NCBI GenBank assembly: GCA_026826555.1
Contig: JAKSZT010054568.1
Location: 9,617,752-9,681,751, forward strand
Direction: 5' to 3'
From: Tolypeutes matacus
Taxonomy: Eukaryota; Chordata; Mammalia; Cingulata; Chlamyphoridae
DNA: 64,000 nucleotides
A model generated the notes under the pieces. The model ran no database searches, was not told the origin of the DNA, and was given only the letters and a program-made list of their open reading frames with translations. Of the stretch, positions 53,716 through 63,756 are shown piece by piece; position 1 is the first letter of the stretch, and the number at the start of each line of letters is the position of its first letter. A program made the translations under genes and the position numbers.

Positions 53716-54112
53716 GATGTGGGTTGAATCACGCCCCCACAGACGTGACTCCAGCCCTCAGCCCCAGGCCTGTGGCACATGAACCCATTTGGAAGGAGGA
53801 TCTTTGAAGATGTTATTAGTTAAGCCGAGGCCAAACGGCCTCAGGGTGGACCTCAGGCCACTCTGACTGGACTCTTCATACAGGGGAAATCCGGACACAT
53901 TCGTGGGAGACAGACAAGGCGAAGGCGATGGACGGCCACGTGGTGGAGGCAGAGGTTGAGCTACGGCCTGCCAGCTCACTACCACCAGAATGCCACAGAC
54001 CTCAGAGAACGCAAGATCCTGCGGACACCTTATTGGTACTTTTAGCCTCCAGAACTACGAGACGGCAAATCCCAGTCTGTATTTTGTTACAGGCAGCCCA
54101 GGTGACCTAGGG
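53716..54112 (+). repeat. MaLR-type LTR (MLT1-like)
   Basis: 'gatgtgggttgaatcacgcccccacagacgtgactcc', 'catttggaaggaggatctttgaagatgttattagttaagc', 'cgtggtggaggcagaggttgagctacggcctgccagctcac' and the end 'tagcctccagaactacgagacgg...gtattttgttacaggcagcccaggtgacctag' are in the order of MLT1-type mammalian LTRs. It is a solitary, old copy. Confidence 0.78.
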
Positions 54113-55147
54113 CGGGATTGGACTTAGAGATCAGAAGCTGCTGACACTTTCCCAGGCCAAAGTTCTAAAGCCTGAACCTGCTGCCACCTTCTTAGAGACG
54201 GTGCCTCAACTAGAGCTGCAACTCCTGGAAAATAAGCCGACTCTTCCTAGCCTGCTGGAGCCCAGGATCACCCCACCCTTGCTGCCACCGCACAGTCAGT
54301 GGCCATTGCCACCAACACCTTGCTGTCCAGCCAGAAACGGAATTCTGCTCTCTTCCTTCCATCCTCTCATCAATTTCCTACCAGTGTCTCCTCTTGGCAG
54401 AAGCAAACAGAATTCCACTGCAAGAAAACCTAGGACACACAGTGTGCAGACTTCTAGCTCCATGAGACTATAAAATGTGGGTGTAGAACTAAGAAACAGC
54501 AGATACCTAACAAGCATGGGTCTGTGGCAACCTGAGAGAATGACTCCAGGTTAATAACACTGGAAGTGGCCCTCCCTGCCTTTTCCTGCTGTTTCACCAT
54601 AAAATAAGACCCTCAAAAATTTCTCCTGTCTTAACTTGTGGGTTGTCAGCTACTTCTCTTTTCTTAGACAACCTTAAAAAGCAAAAAATTGTTTGATTTG
54701 GTTAAAAGTTGCAGGTTCGGGTTTCATTTACAAATCTCATTTACTGAAAATGAAGTAATTATAAGGTTTGCAAAGAACTTGGACAGTGGCCAACCCGGTT
54801 AGGCTCATAAGAGTACTGAGCCTTAAATTGCCGAGAGGGGAGTTCGCTGGCGGGAGAACTGAGGGCCGGGAGGGCAGGCGGCTGGGACGCGGCCCCTGAC
54901 CTCCGCAGCCCACACTGCCCCTCAGAGCCCGAGCCGACCGCGTCGTGGCCGTGTGCACCTCAGGAGCTTCTTTTTGAAAGAGATTGCCTTCATTCCTCAT
55001 CATTGCAAGCACATTCCTTTCATCTTCCCTGGGAGTAAAAATAATAGAGAATAATCCATTTCTCATATTTCACAATTTATAAGGCACTTTTACAGCCATT
55101 ATCTCCATTGTTCCCAAAGAAAAAGAACCTCATAGACTAGAGATGTG
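54113..55147. other. Mixed DNA, possible old repeat remnants
   Basis: 54115-54520 may be an old repeat ('gcagaagcaaacagaattccactgcaag'), family unknown. 54700-55130 is partly AT-rich. No gene supported. Confidence 0.35.
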
Positions 55148-55402
55148 TGAGGTCTGGTTGTCCCACTTCTGAAATGGATGAAGTTTTTCCCCCTCTGAGG
55201 TGGGTGAGGTCTGGTTGTCCCCTCTGAGGTGGGTGAAGATTTTTCCCCTCTGAGGTGGGTAAAGTTTTTCCCCCTCTGAGGTAGGTGAAGTTTTTCCCCC
55301 TCTGAGGTGGGTGAGGTCTGGTTGTCCCACTTCTGAAGTGGATGAAGTTTTTCCCCCTCTGAGGTGGGTGAGGTGTGCTTTTCCCGTCTCTGAGGGGGGT
55401 GC
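55148..55402 (+). repeat. 26-30-bp minisatellite with higher-order structure
   Basis: Units of the type GAGGTGGGTGAAGTTTTTCCCCCTCT alternate with GAGGTCTGGTTGTCCCACTTCTGAAGTGGATGAAGTTTTTCCCCCTCT. The long unit appears at both ends of the array, with short units between, so expansion happened at two scales. The minus-strand frames with the peptide SEGEKLHPLQKWDNQTSP repeated are translations of the array. Confidence 0.9.
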
Positions 55403-56005
55403 GGCACAGCAAGGCCTAGTGACCTGTTCCAGGGCACACAGCGTCACTCCTGGCATACAGCAGATGCCCAGAAAACGCCTGTTGAGTAAGTGAATGACTG
55501 AAAACCTGAATGGGCCCCAGCATCATTCATAAAAACCAGAGCCGGGGAAAGTGTTGCCCGACGTTCACGAGCAGCGAGCAGTAGATATGGGCGATGGCGA
55601 GGTGGGACTGGGCAGAGCTGTCAGTCTGTGAGTGTGAGAGCAGGCAGGCGGCTCCAGGAGCTGAAAACCGAACGCCACCCTCGTTTAAGACCCAGCACGG
55701 GACGGCTGTATGCGGAAACTCCTAGAAGCAGGGTGTTGCTTCTCTCACCCCTGCACGGTTCTGACCTCTGTGGGGTTTGGGAGCATCCGGCTCAGTCCAC
55801 ATGCTCAGTCCCACCAGGGCTCTGCCTGTCCCGTGTCGATTGTCCTCGCCGCCCCCTGCACCCCCATTCCCTCATCACACCCCCGCTGTTACAGAAACAG
55901 ACAGCGCCTGCTGGTCATCTCTCCCCGTCCCTAATCCCGGTGACCTTCCAGGCCAACCGCCGCGTCGCCCCCTCTGGCTCCGGGCGCGGGGCCCGGGCCG
56001 CCTTT
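55403..56005. other. GC-rich unique DNA
   Basis: A short L2-like end ('tggcatacagcagatgcccagaaaacgcctgttgagtaagtgaatg', 55450-55497) is recognisable. The 166-codon frame 55628-56128 has no recognised domain. Confidence 0.45.
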
Positions 56006-56009
56006 GCGC

Positions 56010-56360
56010 TGACTGTGAGACAAGGGGGAAGATGTGCAGTCTATTACCCTCATAAACCCGCTCCTTTCTTCCTCTCGCTGCGTTTAAAAGGGCCTTTCTA
56101 TTTGACTGAGCAAGAAAAGGAACTCTAAGAGGGGAATTAACATTGTCCCCATTATATTGTCCAATTAACACTTGTCCCGTCAAAGGCCGAGTAGGAAGCC
56201 GGGAGCCTCGGTCAATGAGAACTTTTAATCCCTCAGGTAAATGCAAAGTCGCACTGAGCACGATCAAAGGGCAGATCTCAATATATTCCCCCCAAAAGCC
56301 CTGCCCCCCCCAGGCGCAGGCTGCTGAATTCTGGCTTGAATTAGTCTCAACCTTCCTTTG
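56010..56360. promoter_or_regulatory. Candidate conserved non-coding element
   Basis: A repeat-free AT-rich block after GC-rich DNA. Cores include 'gggaattaacattgtcccc', 'tgtccaattaacac', 'ccgtcaaaggccg', 'tcaatgagaacttttaatccc' and 'gatcaaaggg' (TCF/LEF-like). This is the most motif-dense AT-rich block in the right half of the window. Inference only. Confidence 0.3.
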
Positions 56361-57098
56361 TGTCCACGTTGGGTGAAAGTGTGTGGGGGATGGTCTGTTA
56401 GACATTTATCAACTTGCACCAAGGCTCTTAATTACGTGGGTGACAAAGAAACAAACACAGACGAGGCGAAGCAATGGCGACCCAACCATGTTTTTTAAAA
56501 ATCGATTTCCTCTCTGCAGGTACTGGGCCCCGAACCTCTATTAACAGAGTAAATTATGCAAATAATTAATCCTTTAGAGGGATGGAATGTGGGGTCAGTT
56601 TCTTGGCTCTATGGCATGCCAGCATTCATTGTGCTCTGACCCATGAGAAACTGACGGACAAATCGAACAGGAATGTAAGTTGGAGGGCAGGAACTCTGCA
56701 ACCCTGTTCTGTAGCTCCCTGTCCCCTCCCTGACTGCTAACATACTTCTTTTTATATAGCAGGTGCTTAAAACTTACTTACAAATAAAGGGGTCCAAAAA
56801 GGTGATTTACTTAGATAATAATTAAAGACTCAGAACACATCGAGAAGACGTAAGTTGGTTTACTAAGATGAAAAACTAATAAGGAAGAAAAGTAGGAGTG
56901 GAAGAGTAAGTTGAAGCCAAGGCTGCATTATTCAGGGAGGATCAGGCTGGCAGCTCCTCCCCACTCACTGCTGATGGTCCTCAGAGATGGCGGCGAGCTT
57001 CCTGGCAGCCAGTGCAAAAAGAAAACACAATCAGCTTCCAGATCAATATTGTGGAGAGATGATCTCCTTGAGCACACTTAAAAACAAGAACACAATCA
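56361..57098. other. Unique DNA, nothing recognised
   Basis: Mixed to AT-rich. Short cores such as TTAATCC and GATTTACTTAGATAATAATTAAAG near 56800 may extend the element above. No gene. Confidence 0.4.
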
Positions 57099-57099
57099 T

Positions 57100-57460
57100 A
57101 GTGACTTTGAATTGTGTCCCCCCAAAAATGCCCAAGTCCTAGCCCCCAGGACCTGTGACTGTGCCCTTATTTGGAAATAGGGACTTTGCAACTTAAATTA
57201 AATTAAGGATGCTGAGATGAGATTGTCCTGGATTTAGGGTGTGTGAGAGGAGAGGGAGACTTGAGCCACGGCGATGGAGGGAAGATGGAAGCAGACGCTG
57301 GAGTGGCACGGCCACAAGCCGAGGAGCACCAGGCACCTGTGGAGGCTGCGAGAGGCCGGGAGGGACTCTCCCTCGAGCTGCAGAGCGAGTGTGGCCCTGC
57401 TGGAAGCCTGCACTAGGACATCTGGGCTCCAGAGCTATGGGAGAACACAGCTGGGTAGTA
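57100..57460 (+). repeat. MaLR-type LTR (MLT1-like)
   Basis: 'tgactttgaattgtgtccccccaaaaatgcccaagtcctagcccccaggacctgtgactgtgcccttatttggaaatagggactttgc' is a near-consensus MLT1 5' half; 'gatgagattgtcctggatttagggtg' and 'gctccagagctatgggagaaca' follow. Better preserved than the 53.7-kb copy. Confidence 0.88.
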
Positions 57461-57955
57461 ATGTGTTGGAGCAGCACAAGATCCTCTGTAAGTGCAGCAG
57501 CCGGGAGGTCTTCAGGAAGCCACGCTGCTTGCCCCCTGGATGCAAAGGCCTGTCGATGAATTTATGCAGCTAAACCGAATGGTACTCAGGAAAGCCGTCG
57601 TGGCCCTGAGGCCTCCCCTAGGTCCAGTTCCACAGGGTAGGCTGAGCTGCAGCGAGCACCACTCGGCCCTGCTGGGGCTGACGCCCCCCACAGCTGCCCG
57701 CGGGGACGGCTTGGGGTTTAGGTCGTTTCAGATCCCGGTGAGCCCTAACGGCATGGCAGCAGCCGATCCCACTGGCAAGGACGCCCTGTGCAGCTCTAAT
57801 CCACAGCCACGGTGACCAAGAGAGCCAGATCCGTGGAGGGCCCATCAGTCACAAGCCAGCCAGGGTCCACCAAGGCCACCAGGATGCGGCGGTGACGCCC
57901 GGCCAGGCGTGGGGAGGCAAAGAAGGACGGCTCTCGGGTCACGGGCCCCGGGCCC
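57461..57955. other. GC-rich unique DNA
   Basis: No supported gene or repeat. Confidence 0.45.
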
Positions 57956-57959
57956 CGTG

Positions 57960-58270
57960 CTCGCCAGCGCCCACACACAGCCTTCCACGCCCTCCCTCCC
58001 CCCTCGGGGCCCTCCGTGTGTTCCTTTGGCCCAGAAGGCTCCCTCCCAGGGGCTCACACCCTCACGGCAAATAGCGAAACCTGCTCCAACCACCCTGTAA
58101 ACCCCCGGACCCACGTTCCCGGCACGCTTTACCCCTCCCCCAGCAGGGCTCTGTTTTTCCGCAGCCTCTATCATCATGTGTCTATAAATGTTTACCACAT
58201 GCCTTTCCTCCGTGACTCCTATTTCCCCGGGGACCGCTACTCATGAAATGGTTGTTGAATGAGTGAAGTG
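57960..58270 (+). repeat. L2 LINE 3' portion
   Basis: 'cgccctccctcccccctcggggccctccg', 'tgtttttccgcagcctctatcatcatgtgtctataaatgtttacc' and the end 'ctactcatgaaatggttgttgaatgagtg' are consistent with the L2 3' end. Confidence 0.55.
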
Positions 58271-60010
58271 GGGTTAGGAAGCCACCCCAGCACCCTGGTC
58301 ATTCACTGCGGCAGAGAAGATGGGCTTGAGTGAGCATGGCAGGAAGGCTTCCTGGAGGGAGTTAAGTACCAGCTGGGCATTGAGGGTCAGGAAGCACTCC
58401 GAGGATGACAATGGTAATTAGGAGGACCATATAATTTATCACCCAAAATAGGACACTTCAGGAGTGAAAGGGCAGCTACTAATAATGGCGCCAGGGTGGC
58501 AGGCATAAAACAGGACTGTCCCAGCGAACCGGAATTCACGGCCACCCTGGCGGCACCTGGCTGGGAAGATGGAGAGCCTCCTTGCTCTGCACGCAGGCGC
58601 GATGGGCGCGGGCCCTGTTTAAGTACAGACGGAACCGTGTTCTGTTCGGCGGCTTCCCCGTAGGGGACTCTAAACTCCACAGCCGTGGATAGGAAGGGGC
58701 TCTCCAGGAAGGAGTGGGCATCCCACGTGACTCACCCAAGAAGCGATTACCCTCACACAGGGTGCTCTCGTCTCGCAGGGTGGCCAAGCCCTGGGTGCAA
58801 AGCAGGCGGAACGCCTCGGCGCCAAGCGCCTGGTTCTCCGTGGCGCGCTTTATCGGGACCCGATCTGGAGCTATGACGAGCAGGGAGGCCATGCCCTGGA
58901 GATGCTTTAGGACCTTCCAGCACGAGAGGAATCCCTGCACCTACCTTGGTACAAGGATTTGTATGTTTACCGTATTTCTCTGTTGTTATTCCCGAGACAC
59001 TTAATGAAACCTTTCTGGCTGGAACGGCCTGGCCTTGGCTGGGATGATCGTGGGAAGCAGCCTTTCGTCCACCGCAGGTGGGACCAAGAAAGGGGAGGGG
59101 CCGCCTGTGGCCAAGGGTCAGCAGAGGCGATGAGTGAGCCGTCTGGTAGGATGGAGGAAGAATTAAACCAAATCTCCAAATTCCAATGAACAAATCTAGA
59201 GAAAACTGAAGACACCAGCGTTCAGCCAGAGAGGGGAGTTTTCCCGCCCTCCTCCCGGTCCCCTCTCTGTCTGGAGAACTCGATGCAAGAGTGTGTGAGA
59301 ACTTTAGGAGAAAGACCTTCTCCTTTCATGAAAGCATTTATTATAACACGAAATATAAAATCACTGCTGACACCCCCCAGGAGCTGTCCTAAATTCTGAG
59401 GCATGGCAGTGACTGCGACAGGCGGCCCCTGACCCTGTGGCACTGATGTTCTAGTAGACGAGCTTTGCCACGTGCAGGGAGAGAATTTTTTAAGATTTTT
59501 CAAGAAAGTCTTAAAAGGGAGAGAAGACAGGAGGGGTGTATCTGAGACGGGGGCTCGGGTTTCCCGAGACAACTGAGCAGCCCTCTGCACGGGGGAGCCT
59601 GCAGGGGCCAGTTGACAAGAGCCACCCCCCCCCACCACCCCACGGGCAGCGTCCCTGTGACACACAAACACTCGAGCAAAGCCCGTGCGGGCCACCATGG
59701 CTTTGCTGCCCCGTTCTGGGGGAAGCTGCGCGGTCTCCCCAGCACCAGACCCCCCCACCCGCCCAGGGTGGCCACACAGCCTCTCCCGGGGGCCAGGAAG
59801 TCGTGGCAAGAAGCGCTAGAGCCGCTGTTGAGCAGCCCAAGGCAGGGAGCTCTGCCTGGAGCCCAGTCGTCCCAGGCCCCGGGGAGCTGCTGCCTGGTCT
59901 CCCCTCACTCCCGACACCCATAGACCGTGCTGGCGTCTTGTTTTTAGCTTGATCAGCTGCCTGTCAGTGTGCACTCCTGAGGCAGACTGCAGGGAACTGC
60001 TGGGCCTGGC
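58271..60010. other. Unique DNA, nothing firmly recognised
   Basis: GC-rich, with overlapping frames on both strands (59222-59921 minus; 59536-59952 plus). No domain, no splice context, no RNA gene. Confidence 0.45.
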
Positions 60011-60012
60011 CA

Positions 60013-60245
60013 GGGGTGTGTGCACTCCTGTGCGTGCCTGTGTGTGCGTGTGTGCATGTGCATGCCAGTGTGCACGTGCACAATGTGCATGTATGTGTGT
60101 GCATGCATGTGCATGCGTTTGTGTGTTGCATGTGTGTACCCGTGTGTGCGCGTATTTGTGCATACATGCGTGCATATGCATGTGTGTGTTCGTGTGCATG
60201 TGTGTGCAAGTGCATGCATGCGTTTGTGCATGTGTGCGTGTATGC
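60013..60245 (+). repeat. GTGTGC/GCATGT-rich microsatellite array
   Basis: About 230 bp of alternating purine-pyrimidine DNA built from GTGTGC, GCATGT and GTGCAT. Such DNA can adopt Z-form. Plus-strand Cys/Val and minus-strand His/Thr frames here are translations of the repeat. Confidence 0.92.
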
Positions 60246-61480
60246 AGGCTGTCCCACCATCTCCTGCGGTGCTCCTCGTGCCTCCAGCTTTTAGCCACCG
60301 CCATCTCTGCTACACAGGCTGCGGGGACAGGGCCTGGAACAGGAGAACAGACCCCCGGGGGCCCCCCTGCCGGTGGCGGTGCGTGGCGAGGGTAAGGCAT
60401 GGCCGCCTGTCAGCAGCGGCTGTTGAAGTCATTTCTGTGTGCACGGGGCCTCTCCTGCCAGATCACCGAGTGCTCTTATGGTTTTAGAAGGGGGGAAGGC
60501 GTACTTGGAGGGGACCCTGAAGTGTCTTGGGAGAGGGGCAGGGCTGGCCCTGAGACCCACCCCCACAAGCCCCTGCCAGCCCCTGGCGAGCCGCATCCCA
60601 TGCTTTCCCAAGAGAAGGCCCCGTGGGCACATGCCCCCGCACACCTCTCCCCAGGCCCCAGGCCCCAGGCCCCAGGACCCTTGCATTTCACAGCTTTGCG
60701 TTAATAACAAGGCGCCAGCCCACCCGGCCTCCAGTCCCAGCACAGCAGCCTTGACTGTTAAATTCTGTGTAACTTCATGGTTTTGTCTAATGAAGGCTTC
60801 GAGAGGCACCACTGAGACTTGGGGGGGACAGTGAGGGCTCAGACCCGGATCGTCTCCTCCAAAACCTTATGCTCCGACTCGGTGGGCACACACGGGAGGA
60901 GATCCTGGAGCCCTTCCTGGGAAGGAGCCCTTTTCAGAGGGCTCAGAGGGAAAAGGGGACGTGAACATGAGGAAAAGACACTGCAGGCCGAAGAAAGCTC
61001 AAGAAGAGAGGCCTGGAGGCGGAAACACACATAGAGATGTTCAGGGAATGCGCTGGAAAGCAAGACACACCACAAACCGCTGGGGTTAGCGTGGGAAATC
61101 TTTTATAGAGTGCATGGATGTTGCAAATATGAAATTTGTTTTAAGGCTGGAAACGTGCGGAGCTCCGGATGCCACACTAGAGTTGTGCTCCTGCTCAGCC
61201 AGGAGTCAAGGGGCTTAGAGGGTGGGTAGGGTCCCACCGCCGCAGATGGGCTGGAAAGAAGCACGCCCCGTGGCTAAGCGGCTTCCGCAGCAGACAGGCA
61301 GAGCTGGCGATGTCCTGACCGAGGCCAGGCACGAGGGACAGGAGAGAAGAGAGTAGCTGCGGTGCAGCTCCGGCCAGAGAGGGTGTGGGGCAGGCAGGAG
61401 AGCAGGGGCCCTACCGCATGGCAGACACGAGGCTTCCTGCCCACCTGCCGCCACTCAATCGGCCTCATGGGACCTTGGGC
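60246..61480. other. GC-rich unique DNA
   Basis: No gene supported. A CCCCAGG heptamer is repeated four times at 60649-60677. Confidence 0.45.
60649..60677 (+). repeat. (CCCCAGG)4 short tandem repeat
   Basis: Four copies of a 7-bp unit with a slightly changed last base. Confidence 0.85.
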
Positions 61481-61536
61481 AAAGAGCCGGAACGTCAGTT
61501 TCTCATCAGTGCTGTGGAGTGTGAGACGTCGGAGCC
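61473..61536 (+). repeat. MIR-like segment related to the 40-bp minisatellite unit
   Basis: 'gggaccttgggcaaagagccggaacgtcagtttctcatcagtgctgtggagtgtgagacgtcggagc' has the MIR order (ccttgggcaagtc...ctcagtttcctcatctgtaaaa). Its core 'cagtttctcatcagtgctgtggagtgtgagacgtcggagc' aligns with the 40-bp unit at 62370-62720 (cagtttctcgttagtgctctggtgtgtgagaagtcggagc), with about eight differences over 40 bases by hand alignment. Confidence 0.65.
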
Positions 61537-61870
61537 TCAACCAGCTTCAGGGGGCTGCAGCCTCTGGAGGCACCTGGTCTTTCTCACTCTCGTGGTCCAG
61601 TCTGTCATGGCTGCCCCCCATTTCGGACCCACTTCCCACCATCTATTTTATCCTTTTAGTGCGGCCACATATCTTCAAAATTCTAATTAAGTTTCTTTCT
61701 TCCAGAACCAATGCCTTCCAAAACAAGATATTAGTCACGAGGGGATTTCAGCCAGTTCCAGCCACGGTGTCGGGCCCGTCTTCCCTCACCTCAGTAGAAT
61801 AGGCAGAGAGGTTTTCGCCCTGTCAGGCAGGGACTACTGCCCCAACCAGCAGGAAGTCTCTACAGAAGAA
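61537..61870. other. Unique DNA, nothing recognised
   Basis: No supported gene or repeat. Confidence 0.4.
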
Positions 61871-61879
61871 TGACCTTCG

Positions 61880-62336
61880 CCCCTCAGCACCCCCTTAAGA
61901 ATAAGGGCGTGAGCTCGCTGAGGGGTAGTTGAGGCAGGTTAGCCAGGGAAACAAAGAGAAGAGAGGTCGTAACATGGCCGACAGACAACATGGCCGACAG
62001 ACAACATGGCCGACAGACAACACGGCTGCAAGACCTCGCTAGGACCTGGAGTTTAACCTTAAGGTCCCAGGTTCTCTTTCCCTGGATATTCCAAAAAGGC
62101 CTCACCATTGGCCCCCACCATAGGTGGGGTAGCCAATAACCTCTGGGGCCCACCCCCTTATCATTAGGAAGGGGGAGGAATAATTAACCCTTTAAACCAC
62201 ATGAGGCAGAGCTGCTTTCTCTGCCTAGAGGGACCCACACCAAGTCTTGGTGTGTATTTCTGTCTTTCTCTCCCATTTCTCAGCAAACTCTGTTCTTTCC
62301 CCAATTTCCCAAATAAATTCTTTTTACTAGACTAAG
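61880..62336 (+). mobile_element. Solitary ERV-type LTR (copy 2)
   Basis: Contains four head-to-tail copies of a 16-bp unit (61971-62034), then 'aaaaaggcctcaccattggcccccacc' and 'taggtggggtagccaataacc' (CCAAT box), a C-rich stretch, and AATAAA at 'cccaaataaattctttttactag'. The central block matches the LTR at 44.7-45.0 kb in order and spacing. The right end grades into (AAAT)n. No retroviral coding sequence lies alongside. Confidence 0.65.
61971..62034 (+). repeat. 16-bp tandem repeat inside LTR
   Basis: Three identical copies of AACATGGCCGACAGAC followed by one diverged copy (AACACGGCTGCAAGAC). Repeated short units in U3 are a common feature of retroviral LTR enhancers. AACATGGCC resembles part of the YY1 core. 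Confidence 0.9.
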
Positions 62337-62362
62337 TAAAATAAATAAATAAATAAATAAAA
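62337..62362 (+). repeat. (AAAT)n microsatellite
   Basis: About 26 bp of AAAT between the LTR and the 40-bp minisatellite. Confidence 0.9.
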
Positions 62363-62369
62363 GGAGTCG

Positions 62370-62720
62370 GAGCTCAGTTTCTCGTTAGTGCTCTGGTGTG
62401 TGAGAAGTCGAGCTCAGTTTCTCGTTAGTGCTCTCGTGTGTGAGAATTCGAGCTTAGTTTCTCGTTAGTGCTCTGGTGTGTAAGAAGTCGAGCTCAGTTT
62501 CTCGTTAGTGCTGTGGCGTGTAAGAAGTCGAGCTCAGTTTCTCGTTAGTGCTGTGGCGTATGAGAAGTCGAGCTCAGTTTCTCGTTAGTGCTCTCGTGTG
62601 TGAGAATTCGAGCTCAGTTTCTCGTTAGTGCTCTGGTGTGTGAGAAGTCGAGCTCAGTTTCTCGTTAGTGCTCTCGTGTGTGAGAAGTCGAGCTCAGTTT
62701 CTCGTTAGTGCTCTGGCGTG
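62370..62720 (+). repeat. 40-bp minisatellite, nearly nine copies
   Basis: The phrase AGCTCAGTTTCTCGTTAGTG starts at 62371, 62411, 62451 (one base different), 62491, 62531, 62571, 62611, 62651 and 62691, an exact 40-bp period with no indels. Unit variants (CTCTGGTGTGTGAG, CTCTCGTGTGTGAG, CTGTGGCGTGTAAG; GAAGTC or GAATTC) recur in patterns that suggest blocks of two or more units were duplicated together. Confidence 0.97.
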
Positions 62721-63420
62721 TATACGTCTGGTTCCTTGGGGCTGTTCTGGGGAATACATGAAACTCTGTATCTGGCTCCGAATCGTGCCCACATCTGTTC
62801 GCTGCCTTCCCTCTGCTTTCACGCTGGGAAAACTAAGAGAGCATCTTTGCCCAGTGACACACCATAGAAGTGCTGGGCAGTCTAATCCACCAGTCTCCCT
62901 TCTTTGTATTTTTTCCACACCTCTGTGACATTCCTTTTATTATAAACCAAATGCAGATTCTCTTTGGCAAATCCTTGAAAAGAGTGAATCCAAAGGTGAA
63001 AAGAATCTGTGAGTCACTTAGGTTCAGAGCCTACTCCGGTGGGGTCTAGGAGGCAAAAGAAAATGGGGAGGAGGGCGCGGATATGCACTGAAAACAAATA
63101 CATCTGTGCAGCTCTTCACCTGGGCCTGGGCAGAGGCGCACCTGCTCTGTCAGGGCCAAGCGCCTTGAGCGTGTCTTCCTCCTGTGACTGCTGACTTCAT
63201 GCAGGAAGCCAACTAGACATTTCCAGATGGCCGCTGTCCAGGGACTCTCACAAGCAGGACCCCGAGTGAGCCTCTGATTTGCCCGTAAACAACCCTCCTT
63301 TTTATCAGGCAGGCTTACAACATGAAGGACAGACTGTCCCCGCCCCGGAAAGATGTGCCAGATGCCAGCAGGAAATCAAAGGGAAACCAAGGCCACTGGC
63401 CGGGATGGGCAAGGTTGACC
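62721..63420. other. Unique DNA, nothing recognised
   Basis: No supported gene. Frames at 63279-63605 and 62668-62928 lack domains. Confidence 0.45.
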
Positions 63421-63424
63421 TTGA

Positions 63425-63575
63425 GTGTGAAAGGCCAGAGCTGGGTCACTGGGCTCCCAGCTCCATAGCCATCCTGGGCAGGGACACAGAATTGCAGAGC
63501 CTCGGTTTCCTCATTTGCCAACTGGGGATGCAGGGTCTAGTCTGCAGGGCTGATTTGAGAATTGGAGCAGAGTGT
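63425..63575 (+). repeat. MIR SINE fragment
   Basis: 'ctgggcagggacacagaattgcagagcctcggtttcctcatttgccaactggggatgcagggtctag' contains the plus-strand MIR 3' core. Confidence 0.75.
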
Positions 63576-63666
63576 GGATATAATAGCGCTTTGGAAATTT
63601 TCTAATGTTGTTCCTAAAGGGAATATTTCTTTGGTGGCAATTGGCTCCCTGGAGCGTTAGCCTTTT

Positions 63667-63756
63667 TTTTTTTTTTTAAGAGGTACCGGAGCTGGAACCC
63701 AGGACATCGTACATGGGAAGCAGGGGCTCAACCACTTGAGCCACATCTGCTCCCAA
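63667..63756 (-). mobile_element. DAS-SINE, antisense, poly(T)-led
   Basis: The reverse complement reads GGAGCAGATGTGGCTCAAGTGG, then GGGTTCCAGCTCCGGTACCTC and poly(A). The 13-bp flanks GCGTTAGCCTTTT (63654-63666) and GCATTAGCCTTTT (63757-63769) differ at one base. Same GGTACCTC subfamily as the 40681 element and the second head at 4877. Confidence 0.92.

Noticed and set aside
55099..55456. Repetitive SEGEKLH-type peptide on the minus strand
   Set aside because: Direct translation of the minisatellite; the 26-30 bp units change frame between copies.
59816..60487. Cys/Val-rich (plus) and His/Thr-rich (minus) frames
   Set aside because: They come from the GTGTGC/GCATGT simple repeat.
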